In this document: piece after piece, positions 31,837 to 43,488 of the stretch
Numbering within the stretch: the first letter of the stretch is position 1
Layout: every line of letters starts with the position of its first letter
NCBI GenBank assembly: GCA_029298735.1
Contig: JANSLP010000256.1
Coordinates: 1 to 48,548, forward strand
Direction of reading: 5' to 3'
DNA length: 48,548 nucleotides
DNA from: Ophiostoma sp. CBS 140.51
Lineage: Eukaryota; Ascomycota; Sordariomycetes; Ophiostomatales; Ophiostomataceae
Translations under genes and position numbers: made by a program
The notes under the pieces: model-generated
Seen by the model: only the letters and a program-made list of their open reading frames with translations
What the model was told of the DNA's origin: nothing
Database searches by the model: none

Positions 31837-33950
31837 GTGAGTTGAGAAAGGAAGGAGGGAAGCTCGAAAAATAGTGAGGGGAGAAAAGGGGAGAACCCTG
31901 CTGGTGGCAGACCGTCAGTACTTTTGATTTTGGTCCATTTTCGGTAGATCGAAATTGTAGCCTTATCACTGTGTTGAGCTCAGTTTGTGTGAGCATTTCC
32001 CCTTTACTCAGTATTTAATTCATTGCTCGTAACTTCTTCTAATACACTCGGTTATTGTAGAAAAAGAAAACAATATCACGAGCTTTTACATTCTGTTCCT
32101 CAGTGTTCGTATCTGTCCAATTCTCTCGGTCCCGACAGACAACACAGGAGCGATAGTGTCTTCTCCAAGCCTTGACCAAGCTATCACCAAGCAACGAACC
32201 ACGAGGACCACCACCACACCCTCTTATTCTGAAGCCTCACACCGGCCTCGTATCATTGCCCAATGAGAGCATTTTGCAGGCTGAACCTTATTGGACGCTC
32301 TATCGCATGTCTCGACGCGCTCAGCCACGTCTTTGGAGTGTTGATCGCGGAAAGGGAGGCATTCGTTTAAAAGCGGAAAAAAAGTGTACTAACGGTCATG
32401 AGATGTTTGAATGGGAGCATAAGCTAAGAATCAAATATCACGACGCAAAAGAAATCAAATTGAAGCCAAAGAGTGTACACCAAGAGCCTCGCTCTTGCGG
32501 TCAACCGTCGTTTTCTTCCTTTTTGAGCAAACACAACCGGGAGTGGTTGTTTCCGTGTGTTTCTTTTTATTTCATTATTTAATATGAATTTGAGCTTCTT
32601 TTTCTCTTTCTCGTTACTCAGTCGACTTTTGACAACCGTTTTCTACTACAACGCACCATTATTTCCTTTTCCGTCTTATGCAAAATAGATAATTGATAAT
32701 GATACTCCTTTGGTCGTCGCCTCATCGTAGTGCCTATCATTATCCATCACCTCTTTTCTTCTCCGCACCTTCAGCTCTATCGATCGCGTTTTAGGGTCAT
32801 CTGTCTTCTTCATTTTGGCGTCTTTTGCCCTTTCTGGCGAGGCCTCTTCTTCTTTCGTTCCTTTTTTTCAACGCGGGATCGCCCTGGATCGCACTCCTCG
32901 GCTCTCCTCGTTTTCAGCGGCGTCGAGCATGTCTCTGAAGTTGCTTTTTCGGACTTTTCGGATCGCCTTTTTGCCAACAGAGTACTCCGAATTATGGCTT
33001 TCTTTTTCTTCTGAGACAGGCGCGCATTTGCCTCGAAGGTCCGAGCGCGCCTTTCAGTGAGGATCTCCCTCCAGGATCCCCTATAATCTTGAAGATCAGT
33101 CCTAATTTGGGTCGCCAGATCGCCCGCCGATAGCAAAATCGTCCCGAGCGGCCGCCGGCCGGTCTCAACTGGCCTGAATTGGCCTTGCTCAGTCTCGACT
33201 GGCCTCTTTTGGCTTTAGCTTTGCTCCTCAGATTCACATCTTGTCCCCTAATAGAGTACGAGGCAAGAGGTAGTCGTCATGATCTTCCCACAAAACCCAA
33301 TGCAGTCCACTGTTCAGCCTCCTTGTCAAATCCACATCCTCTGAAAAGGTTATCTTCCAGTTCACTTCGTACGGGCAATTTCCTCTTCCATCAGCAATTG
33401 TCATTGATTCTCTTTTCTCCTCCCTTCGATCACGATTCGATGCTACCAGAGTCTCCACACGAGCAAAGTTTGACGGGCGCGCGTCGGTCCTGGCCTCGAT
33501 CTCTCTCTCTTTTTTTTCTGGCTCTACAGCGTATAATTTTGTTTTCTTTTTTCTTCGTACGGCTCTCAATGCAAGCTCGATAAAAGAGCGATAGACGGTG
33601 GTCAATGCTCTCGCGGTCCATGCTTCAGCTTGACAACCGACGGGATCCCGTCCGTAGTCACAAGTTATCCCCAGTCGTCACCGTACGGACACGCCGTTCC
33701 GCCCCCCTTACCCGCTTCCGCCCCCAATAGCAAACTTGTACCTTACTTCGTACGATGAGCCACAATACGCTACGACTTAAACTACAGGACGCCTTCGCTT
33801 GAAGAGACAGCGCCTCCAGGAACATACAGTCAGGCACAGGCTGGCGATTGGCTCAGCTGCCTGTCAACTTGATTGACTTAGCTTCTGTTTCTTGGCTTCT
33901 CTTTTATTTTCTATTGCGCCACTTTACTACATTTATCTTGGATCGCAGCC
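31837..33950. other. Gene desert with GC-rich patch and 30-bp repeat
   Basis: No recognisable gene. A GC-rich patch at 33,141-33,165 includes GCGGCCGC. It is followed by two imperfect 30-bp tandem units at 33,162-33,221, each starting GTCTC(A/G)ACTGGCCT. ACTTCGTAC words occur near 33,365 and 33,745. Confidence 0.5.
33162..33221 (+). repeat. 30-bp imperfect tandem duplication
   Basis: Two adjacent 30-bp units start at 33,162 and 33,192. They share GTCTC(A/G)ACTGGCCT and TTGGC(C/T)TT at the same offsets and diverge elsewhere. Confidence 0.7.
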
Positions 33951-34445
33951 CCCGATCTCAGACTCGTACGACCGGTGAGAAGAATGGCCCCTAAAATGGA
34001 GTAAACAACTAAAAGGGCACCAAAGCCAACAAGGGCGACGCGGGAGGAATGGCTTCGTTTGTTCTTCGGGTAGACCACGTTTGCCCGGAAGACGGTCCCC
34101 AGCCACTCACAATCATAGGAGCTGCTGCAACACACACACACTTTACGATACACGTGGCGTTTCCTGGGAAAGCAAGCACGCGCATGAACGCACAGGACAC
34201 ACCATGACGAGTATTTTGACAGATATGGTCATAATTTATCAAAAGAGGCGTTCCGTTGCAGGCTTTGCCGTCAAAGAAACACGTCAAAAATACGCGGATG
34301 CAGGGCTGACAAACATGACACTCAGGACATTCGTAGAAGAGGCCGTGCGGCTGCGTGAATAAGAAAATAGGAAAGTCAATAGAACAAAAACCTTACGAGC
34401 GTGCTTGTGGACGATGTGGTTCGCCTTGAAGATACCCTTGTACAG
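33951..34445 (-). other. Exon-like island on the minus strand, possible small membrane protein
   Basis: Reading leftward, 34,445-34,397 encodes LYKGIFKANHIVHKHA in codons that are nearly all of the preferred fungal type, followed by a GTAAGG donor and, 46 nt on, a TTCACGCAG acceptor (intron 34,396-34,351). Further on, 34,096-33,970 encodes TVFRANVVYPKNKRS and then a hydrophobic stretch, RVALVGFGALLVVYSILGAI, a plausible membrane helix. The two segments share the pattern (G/T)(I/V)F(K/R)AN. I could not assemble one continuous gene or recognise the family, so this is recorded as a candidate only. Confidence 0.2.
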
Positions 34446-37400
34446 CTGTGTTTTTCGTAGTGACAGGGGCTAAGCGCGTAGCCTTCATACTGCCAGCATT
34501 ATTAGCAGTCTTCCTCAACAACTGCCCCATATTTTGCCCTACAAACCTCAACGAGGCAACGAGACATCTTCAGTGGCGGACTGCCCTCCCCTGTCCTCTG
34601 AGGAACTCCCGTGCCTGAAAAGACAGGGGTTGGGATGGTCTTATTCGAAGAGGCCCATGCCTGGGTATGGTATGAATGTTTCGACAGTGTCTCAAGCACA
34701 AGCAAAGAGGCGTGTTGGTCTTACATTGATGGCTGCTGTGCCGTGTTACTCTAGTCTCTCTATCGTCTCTACGTCGTATTTTGATTCTTTCTTCCACAGC
34801 TATCCTATTATTCTACTCATATATGCACAGACAGCGGTACGCTCCTCTCTGTTGCAGCCTTTTTACCTCACCTTTTTGTATCGTCACATATTGTCTTCAT
34901 ATTCTCTCATTTTCTATTTCATCAGCTGCTTCTATCCCCTCCTTTTCACTCATATCCCCCCTTTCTTGCTTATTCTCCTTCATTCTGTCTGTTGTTCTCG
35001 CTGTTATTCCAAATAGGGACTATGTAGAGTGGAGTATCTTTCCTGTTTTGTCGTTGATGTCGTACTCGTATGATGTGGTAACTTTTGGGGCTTTTCTGTC
35101 GTTTTCTCAGTCTTTTTTCCATCCCATTTTCTGGATCTTTCTGTTCTTCGTCACTTTTCTCTTTTCCCTTTTTCCTGTTTCTCGTCCCCTTTCGTCTCTG
35201 TTTCTTTCCGTTTTCTATCCACTCCCTCGAGTCTGGCCGTCTTGGCGCCAGGTCTGGCCGGCTGGCGGACCTGACTTGGGCTGCTCTTTGTGAACCAGCG
35301 ACAATGCGCCTTTTGTACAAAGTATAGAGCTCCTTTTTCTTGCCAACTTTCTTTTTTCTCTTTTCTCTCATTTTCTCTCAGTCTCTGCTTCCTTCTTCCT
35401 CGACTGCCACCATCCTTGTCCCTGTCCTTGCTCCGATCCCCTCTGCTAACTGGACCGACTGGACCGACTGGACCGTCTGAACCGAGTTTGTGGCCCACTA
35501 GCGGGAATGGCCCGTGGTGGGACAATCCCCCAGATCTTGCCTTATGATCTCGACAGGCCATCTCGACATGACGACGTAATGTCCAGAATTAGCTTCTGGG
35601 TAGCTCTTGGGTAGCTCCTGGATAGCTTATGGAATTACTGTCAAATGTATGTCGTACACTCATCGTAAGAGGCTGCAGGCTGGTGCTTTCCCTCAGAATA
35701 CGTGTATCGAACGAATAAAACCCCTATGCACAGTTCTTTTGATGCATTTTTTGTGTGTTTGTGTGCTTTTTAAAAGTCACTGATAGGGGGAGGGATCCTG
35801 TGAAGAAAAATCAAAGGACGGGAAAAGTAAGAGAGGGCGATAATATCTGGTAGATAAACCAACAGGAACGCTTCCTGTACAAGACACCCTCTTCCTCCCT
35901 TATCCTTATTCTTATCCCCTCTGGGTAAGAAACCCGTCGACTTTCTCTGTGGCCTCGCTTTCGCTACCAGTCGTATACTTCACTCCAGAGCGCTCCACAA
36001 GGAACTTTTGTAAGTTTCGTTTCTCGTCAACCACATCATCTTGGCGATGTTATGATGGTGGCGAAGAGGGGAAGCAGCCCTCTGTTTTTCCAGCACCCCT
36101 CACTGCAGTCTCCACACACAAGCTTCCACACAGGTTGATAAAAAATATATCCAAGTTGAGGTTAGATCCGTCGTCAAACGAGAAACAAAACAGCCTCCGG
36201 GGCACGCTCCGTGCACCACAGACCACGCTAGACTCTAAGTATCTTGTGAGACCTCGAAGAGAGAGAACCTCCCTTGCATTTATTGAGGTTTATCGATAGT
36301 AAGTCGTACACAGTTGAAGATAGTGAACACACTTGAATTCTGCAAGCTTGGCATGTTGTCTGTTGGTGATTGCAACAGCTTGGCAAAGAAGCTGCTGTGT
36401 GTACACATACACAAGTACACAGTTACCAACAAGCTATGGGAGGAAACTATGGGAGCTGCTCCTCGTTTTCTCTTTTCCCAAGCTACTTCGTGGAGAGCCA
36501 AGACAACCAACAAGCACGAACAAGCCAATAGTGCGTGGCCAAAGGAGGCCGGGCCAGGAACAGTTACTCTCTATTCTCTATTTTTGCACTTATTCCAGGA
36601 AGTTCAGGAACGCCTGCAAGGGGCCAACCGAGCTCAGGGGAGGCTGATAAAAAGACAGAGGGGAAAGCAAGATTAGAGAAGAGCACGTGCAAATGGTAGC
36701 TCATCAATACGTTTGCGCTTGAAACCAAATTCGCAGTCTTTTATCGCGAGACGTTGCGTTCTGTTGGGGGCTGTCGTAATTCTTTCCCTTCTTTATACAC
36801 AAAAAGTACACGGAACAATCCGTCCACAGTCCGCATTTCTGCACGCACTAACTTGTTTGCTGCAGGAAGCCGCAATGCGTCTTCACATTTTTCAGCCCTT
36901 TTTGTCTTTTCTTTGATGTAACTTAAGTAAGATACTGTGCATGTTCTACAAGATGTATCTTTTGCACCTGCAGACAGTTGCTATGATACTCCGAGCAGTC
37001 TTTCTGATACTATTTTACTTTTTGTTACTTTAGGACAGCTCTTCAGCCTGGTTGCTGCCAAGAGCGAGCAAAAGAGCTGGAGACCGCGCAGCTTCTTACT
37101 CTTTTGGGATTATTAGGGAGTCTGAGGCGGAGAGACAGATAGAAAGACACAAAGAAACCGGGCAAGACAGAGCTCCTCTGCAGAAAGGTCTGGACTCCGG
37201 GCTACCTTATAGGGTGGCTCGGGGTGGGCAGTCCTCACACATCCCCTTTTGGTTTGCGGAATGCTGAGCCGCCGCCGCGCCACGGGCTCCTGAGCGAGTC
37301 TTGTTTTCTCTATCTATTTTTCTTTGCGTCCTGGTTTAGTGTCTGGCAAGCCTGAGAGGGACAGGAAAAGGAAGGGCGATACAGGATCAACGAGAGTGGT

Positions 37401-39220
37401 CGAGTCAGAGGAGTGGGTCCGCGTTGTGCTCTCCTTGCTATTTTTTATGATGGATTTATGATTGTACTTGCGATTTGTGATTTATTTTTATTCATTTTAT
37501 TTTATCTGATATCTTTATGTGCAGTGTGCAGTGTCCAGTCTGGGCACGTCCTCTCATCCTCCATGGCGACCTCATCTGAGACATACATAAGGGCTGGCGG
37601 GCCATTCTGGCCTCTGATTTGTCCATCTGCATAGGCATCCCAAATCAAAGTGTCTTTGAGCATTCAAGTGCCAGGACGGTACGACTGCTCCGTGTGGCAG
37701 GGGTGCATTCGAAATGTCTCAGTTGTCCTGCAGTGGTCGCCTGCAAGTGGCCGGCCATTGCTGGATGTGTCCGTCTCTGCATATGTGCCTCCTCCGTGAG
37801 AGGGTGTCCAGCACGCCGAAACTCAGGTACAGTGTTCCCAGTCTATCCAGTGTCCCACTGCTGTGGCCCAGCTTAAAGGCCTTTGTCAACTTCTTTGCAT
37901 GACCCGGGCCCTGTATCTGGCGCAAGTGCTACGATGACAGCGCACCAGTGTCTCCTGTGCCTGCGTCTACGCCTGTAAGATGCTCTATCTTGCAGTCCTG
38001 CACTACGACTGCGTCTGCTGCTGCTTCTGTTTCTAAATCTGGTCCTGCATCTGTATCTATTCAGAGTGATACTACGACCAGTTCCCGGTTCCCAGCATAC
38101 TACGCTACCCATCGATCAAGGCACGACCGGATAAAGAGGCAGCCAACCAAGGATGCTCGCTGCTCCCCGCAAAAACACAGAGCCGCAGCCAGGGCCTCTC
38201 GGGAGTTTTTGTTCTTTCTCGTCTGTCGGTATCGCCGTAGCATCGCGGTGGATCACAGAACCATAGAGGCGTATGCGTACTTCGACCTCATGTTTCTCAT
38301 TTTCATCGTGCCATTATCTTAACATTTTCTACTTTTCGCTTGAATGACGACAAACTGACGCCGCCACATTGTCATGATAGTGAGAGGGGCGAGAGAATGG
38401 AAGAACACACAGACGAAGCCGCGGACTTACTTGACAGAGAAACAGTCGGACAGTCTGAGAAAGTACGTTGAAGGAGCTGGCTAGAGCGGGTCTCTATCGT
38501 CTGTGGGGATTTTGGCGTCGTGCTGCGCGAATGAGAACCAGAAAAGAGAGGTTAATAAGGTGAGCAATAGACCTGGATCGTGTAAACGAGGGCTGGGTGA
38601 GATATGACAGACGACATACGACGTATCGACAACCTCAACCGAGCCTTGACATCACACGATCACAGATCATATTTATCGACAGCCAAAGGACCCCGCGATT
38701 GCTCGAGTTCATTGCGTTTCCCCAGCTCTTTTACGTATACACATTTTTACAATAAGTTTACTATATTTGCCCGTTTTCTTACAAAAATTGGAAATACTCA
38801 GTGCCTCTTTTTGCTGTAGACGACAGGGGGGTCGACTGAGACAAAATATGCAGGCGTGTGGATGCAATATCAGACGCGAACTAAGCGATTTTCGTGTCAA
38901 CTGTAGGTCGTTGCAAAGCATACGTAGTACATATATTTTTATGCAATATGAAAGAAACATATCGATATGCTGTCTTTGAGTAATAAGATCACTTGTATAA
39001 TCGTACCTCGCATGATCAAATAGAATAATGTGAGAGCGTAGTCGCATCGATGAGTTTGTTGTGGATTGGGTGAAGGGTTTTTGTTTATTGAATTTCAAAC
39101 TCTTAGTCATTCAAGTATGAGTACGAGCTATGTACGAAGTACAGTCTTTTACGACGACGTTCTCGCTTCTTTATTGCTTCTAGTAAAGCCACAAACGTCT
39201 ATGCAAACGCCAAACGCCAC
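34446..39220. other. Gene desert, C/T-rich then mixed
   Basis: C/T-rich + strand at 34,740-35,440. A 9-bp tandem repeat lies at 35,449-35,475. TACGACGTA-type words are at 34,770 and 38,617, and GCACGTGC is at 36,683-36,690. Purine-leaning sequence occurs at about 36,560-36,680 and 37,050-37,160. No open frame here has a recognisable domain. Confidence 0.55.
35449..35475 (+). repeat. 9-bp tandem repeat, three perfect units
   Basis: ACTGGACCG three times without change at 35449, 35458 and 35467, followed by a degraded copy. Confidence 0.9.
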
Positions 39221-39373
39221 ATGGCGCCCGGTCAGCCGTTGCCGTCACCTGCCACCGCGAAGGACATGTCCGTCTTTGGCCGGATAAACCGGGGAAGTAC
39301 AACCAACACAAGCCACGGTGGAGCAACTTCGGCGAAGGACTTTGCAATGTACGTTGTATTGCGTTGGCCTTGA
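39221..39373 (+). other. GC-rich islet with a 50-codon ORF
   Basis: The base composition changes abruptly to GC-rich at about 39,210-39,340 inside AT-leaning sequence. A 50-codon frame starts at ATG 39221 (MAPGQPLPSPATAKDMSVFG) and ends at TGA 39371. It contains two related words, TAKDMSV and SAKDFAM. A GTACGT near its end could be a donor. No family is recognised. Confidence 0.15.
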
Positions 39374-41639
39374 TTAAAGAGAGAGGGAAACATAAACTCC
39401 GTTGGAATCAAATGTGTATTCTAAAAGGAAATGAATAACCGGACAATGTGAGAAATCAAAGTGAGAAACGTAAGAAAATAAAAACGTAAGACAATAGAAG
39501 GAGATAAGAGAAACGTAGGAGATTATGAGAGAAAATTAGAACAAGAATCAGGGCACAATGCGGAGCAATGAGAGCAGTCATAATGTAGAAAAGTACGACG
39601 TATATCATCTCATTTTATGTACGCGCAGTGTCTTATGTCGGTCGGCCTCTCACAATTATGGATTGTCACAAACTCTGTCATAAGCTGTACGAGTATTTCT
39701 CGTCGAGTCCGGGGCAAAACTCGTCCCATTTTTGTCTGCATTGTACTGCACGCTGCATCCTTCTGCAATCCTTTGCATGCTATCATACATGCGTTAGGCA
39801 TGTCTTCCCCTCTCTCATTATTTGCATTTCCGGGGCCGACCGGACTTCACTTGAACTGTTTTGCTTTTTAAATCCACCTCTATTCTCCACGATGCTATGC
39901 TGCCATGCGGCACTCGTAAGGAGACTCTTTGGAGTGTTAATGAGTGCAAGCGATGTTGCCTTTGTCATCACGAAGCAACAGCAATAGAGAACAAAAATTG
40001 GGGAGGCTGAACAGAGAGGGGCGTTGGGGCTCAAATGCTTCCTTTTCCTGCAGCCAGCGGGTGTGTTGGTGGACATTTACTCTGTCGTCTCGCTGATTAA
40101 TATTCCACTGGAGTCAAAAGTGGGTGTATTCCGTAAGTAAGTTGGGGCTCAAGCCCCTGACCAGCCCTGACCTTGTCCCTGTCCCGGTCCCTATCCGGCC
40201 CCTTCCAGTCCCTGACCAATCCCTGTCGTTGTGTAGTTCTGGGGGAGCTCTTAACCTGTGGAAACCCTTCTTCCTCGTATGGCAACTCGGCGGTATCATT
40301 GTGCAACAATGTTCTTCTCTTGTTGATTTATTCTCCTTACGAGGAGCGATGTGGATGATTCTCACAATTCAAGTACCGTACGACGTACGAATGGCCTTAT
40401 GCAGACGAATGGGGATTGCAGTCTCTTCTCTTTTCTCTCATCCCTAATGTCTCCATGTTCTAGTTCGCGATTCTAGTGTCAGCGTCCCCTTGCTTTCTTT
40501 TTTCTTGTTGTGGTCGCGATTTGTGATGTTGAAAAGTATGTTTTTTGACTGTTCGGGACCTTTACGTTTTTGGTGTTTGAGAAGGGGATCCCACCCACTG
40601 GTGAGCCACAGGACCCAACCTCAGGTGGTATGTATTCTCTATTGTTCAATGTCCTCTTCCGTTCCGTCTCTCGTTCTTGACCCTTCTTTACGACTGCGAC
40701 CCTTCTTTTCTTTTTTTTCTCGCCCGGCATAGCGTTTGTGTGCTGAGAATTTGGGTGCCATCCTCATAAAAACGAGAGGTGCTAATGCACTAACACGCAG
40801 CAAATCCCAAAAAGGCTGCGGGAATACCAAACTGGGCAAGGCCGCACAGAGGCACACACAAGACGAACTGGTCCTTGCCCATTACCACCCTAACTGATCC
40901 AACACCCAATCTCCAGGGATCACCCTCGAAGAGCCAAGGACAGGGGAAGGGGGCTGAATAACGAAAACCACATGCAAATGCAATGCACTCACTTCTGCCA
41001 GAAAGCACGAGCACAATGTATGTCGGACTCATCCTACATCGTACAGGATACACAAGGAGAAAGGAGATGCACACTCAACAAGAGCAAGGGACATGCAGCA
41101 TGCAGGTCAGACTCTCGGCCCCCCGCTGTAAACAGCGTCAAAGACGTCATTGACTCCTTTTTTGTCCCTTTTTCTCGTTGTTTCCAACAGTCGATATCGA
41201 GTCTGGACAGGAAGGCCCATACTTTTTCTATTTTACTCACTTATTGTGTTTGTCTTTTTCCTCTTTTATCCTCCTCCTCACTTGTGTTTCTCAGGTCTCT
41301 GCTCTCTGTCTCTCTCTCTCTCTCTCTCTTCCCCTCTCAGCACGACTTCCCCATTTGTGATAAATCAGCATTCTGCTTCTGGTATCACTGCAGACTGCGC
41401 GTTATACATACGTGTGCTCTCTTTCCATTATGGTAGATGCGATTGGGTTGCTGTATTAAGATGAGCGCTGTCATGGCAGCAAGCTCGTATCGAGAAAAAT
41501 AAGACTGCTTTTCTTGAGCTGTTCCCGCTCTTAGAGCTGCCCAGCTTTGACCTTAGCCTTGTCACTTTTTGAGGATATTTTTTGGGTACATTTTAGTATC
41601 TATTTATTTTCTATTAAAATCAATCTGTACAGTTTTTCT
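39374..41639. other. Gene desert
   Basis: Purine/A-rich at 39,380-39,600, with TACGACGTA at 39,594 and again at 40,379 inside the near-palindrome CGTACGACGTACG. Degenerate TCCCTG/CCCTGACC units occupy 40,157-40,232. A TC dinucleotide tract is listed separately. No recognisable gene. Confidence 0.55.
41309..41338 (+). repeat. TC microsatellite / pyrimidine tract
   Basis: Thirty uninterrupted pyrimidines, mostly TC dinucleotides, ending in CAG as a splice acceptor would. A simple-sequence slippage tract. Confidence 0.9.
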
Positions 41640-41804
41640 GTCGGCGGCCCACACGCCGGGGCCCCGGCCGCCGGACAAAACCGCACGGTCAAAGAGCTCC
41701 TGGAAAAGGTTCAAGAGGGTGTAGGGCTGTGTCTTGGCTGGATGCACTGGATCGATTCCAACCATTTTTATGAACCGGGGGCGCTCACAATTGGAGTTGT
41801 CTGA
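41640..41804 (+). other. GC islet with a 14-bp perfect palindrome and coding-like frame
   Basis: GCCGGGGCCCCGGC at 41655-41668 is a perfect palindrome. The frame through it reads GAPAAGQNRTVKELLEKVQE and GLCLGWMHWIDSNHFYEP before TGA at 41804. It includes a short helix-like run. There is no ATG close upstream and no family is recognised, so I do not call a gene. Confidence 0.15.
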
Positions 41805-43194
41805 TGGTCTGACCAGCCACTTGGAGGCGATCCGAAAGGTGGTGTGCCTCCTCGGTGCTCTGAGGTGTGCCCTGCTTACTTTGCCATGGACCATTGTCGC
41901 GCGCTAACATGCGAGCACACCCGTTGTAATAAGTCGTAAAAGGCAAAAGGCGATTGCCTTGCCCGTTTAGGCTGCTGCTGTGGTCAGTCCTCTCAATCGT
42001 TTTTATTTTCTTGTTGACTTTCAATTGACCTCGCTACTATTTTCAATTGTTCCGTCATTTATCATGATCTAGCATTCCTATCTTGATGCCGTTTTCTCCG
42101 CTGTGGTCCCCATCTGGTCATGATTTTTCTTCTTCTTTTCTTTCTTTTCCTCATCTTCCCCCCACCCCTCGCCTCCCGTGTTGTAGTTTGTCCCGCCTGC
42201 TTGTTCCCTCTTCCTCGTACCCTTGCAAGAACTGACGAACCCCTGTCAACCAAGACTCCATTTTCAGTGCTGCTCTGACATTGCCTTTGCCCCTCCTCCG
42301 CCCTCCGTCCACGAGGGACTTTGAGAATGAAGGACGAAGAAGAAGCTATGTCGAGAATGAGACGAAAGACAAGATGAATAATATATTGAAAAAAATGAAT
42401 GAGAATGAATCACTTCACGGAAGAATTGAGCAGGCACATCATGTCGAAGCTTCTTACTCTATCTCGTCTACACTCGTCCGCCTTTGGGCCCTCTCCATGT
42501 GCCCCGCCTGCGTTGCATCGGAAACCGGGACGGTACCAGAAAACCGGAGGACATGGAGGGAAAAAGGAAAGACATCAAGCAGGCAAAATCAAAAGGAGAA
42601 AGGAGACAAGAAAATCGACCACCTCCAAGAGAGTGAGCAGCGGTAGATTCCCGACTTGGTACAAACTCTGTACGCTGTGTCCATGCTATCCGGCTGCTTC
42701 GGTAAACTGTGAGAAAGGCACTGCGAGAAAGCTAGAAAATGCGAATATTCACTAATTACGGGCCAAGAAATCCAGAATATCGACAGAACACACAAACCCT
42801 CAGCCACCACATCACACCCTCAATTGGACACACTGCGCGATGTGACTGTGCAAACGATCTACAATCAAAGACGGCAAGCCCTTTTTTTCAAAGTGTATTG
42901 TCCGTAGCAGCTGGTCAGTTTCCTACTTGCCCGGGAACGAGCCTTCTCGCCTCGCCGTCCTCCACCAACAAGCGCCAAAATGGAGAAAATGACCAAAATT
43001 TTGAATAACCCCAGCCAGCTAAAGACCCATGAAGATCAGGCCACAGCAAACATTGCATCCTTTGCCCACGACCCTTTGATACGTTTCTGAATCGGGACGG
43101 ATACGAAGTGCTTTTTGGCATACGACAAGTGATGGGGTCGGGTTGCACTTTTTTTACACAAGCAATTTTCACAACTCGATTTTCATAAGGGCCT
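41805..43194. other. Gene desert, purine-rich block
   Basis: Purine-rich + strand at about 42,320-42,640, flanked by C/T-rich sequence at 42,100-42,310. No open frame has a recognisable domain. Confidence 0.55.
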
Positions 43195-43425
43195 TCATAA
43201 AAGTCTCCACTTTACAGCTTTTGCAGTTTCCACAGCTCCCCACAACTTTGATCACAACTTCCGCAGCTTTCACAACTTTTGCCTTGTTGTCTCCACAGAC
43301 TCCGTGCCTTGCATACACCGATGTTTGCGTTTTCGACGTGCTCATGCATTCTGCTTTGCGTGCTGCATTGCATTTTCAATCTGCATTTTCGTTGCATTTT
43401 CCCACCACATTGCATTCTGCATACA
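43195..43425 (+). repeat. Two adjacent degenerate minisatellites
   Basis: From 43,195 to 43,285 units such as CACAACTTT, CACAGCTCC and GCAGCTTT recur every 8-14 bp. From 43,341 to 43,425 GCATT recurs six times (43346, 43365, 43370, 43383, 43394, 43412), mostly inside TGCATT(T). Both look like old slippage arrays. Confidence 0.6.
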
Positions 43426-43458
43426 ACGCTTCTCCCTCTACACGAAAACCCCGTGCAG

Positions 43459-43488
43459 CTCTTTTTTTTTCTCTCTCTCTCTCTCTCT
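43459..43488 (+). repeat. CT microsatellite
   Basis: Thirty uninterrupted pyrimidines: a T run followed by nine CT units. Confidence 0.9.

Noticed and set aside
33635..33700. CGGGATCCCGTCCG resembles the inner part of fungal 5S rRNA
   Set aside because: Only about 14 bases agree. Flanking sequence does not match and the expected 5S ends are missing. An Infernal search with the 5S model would settle whether it is a relic.
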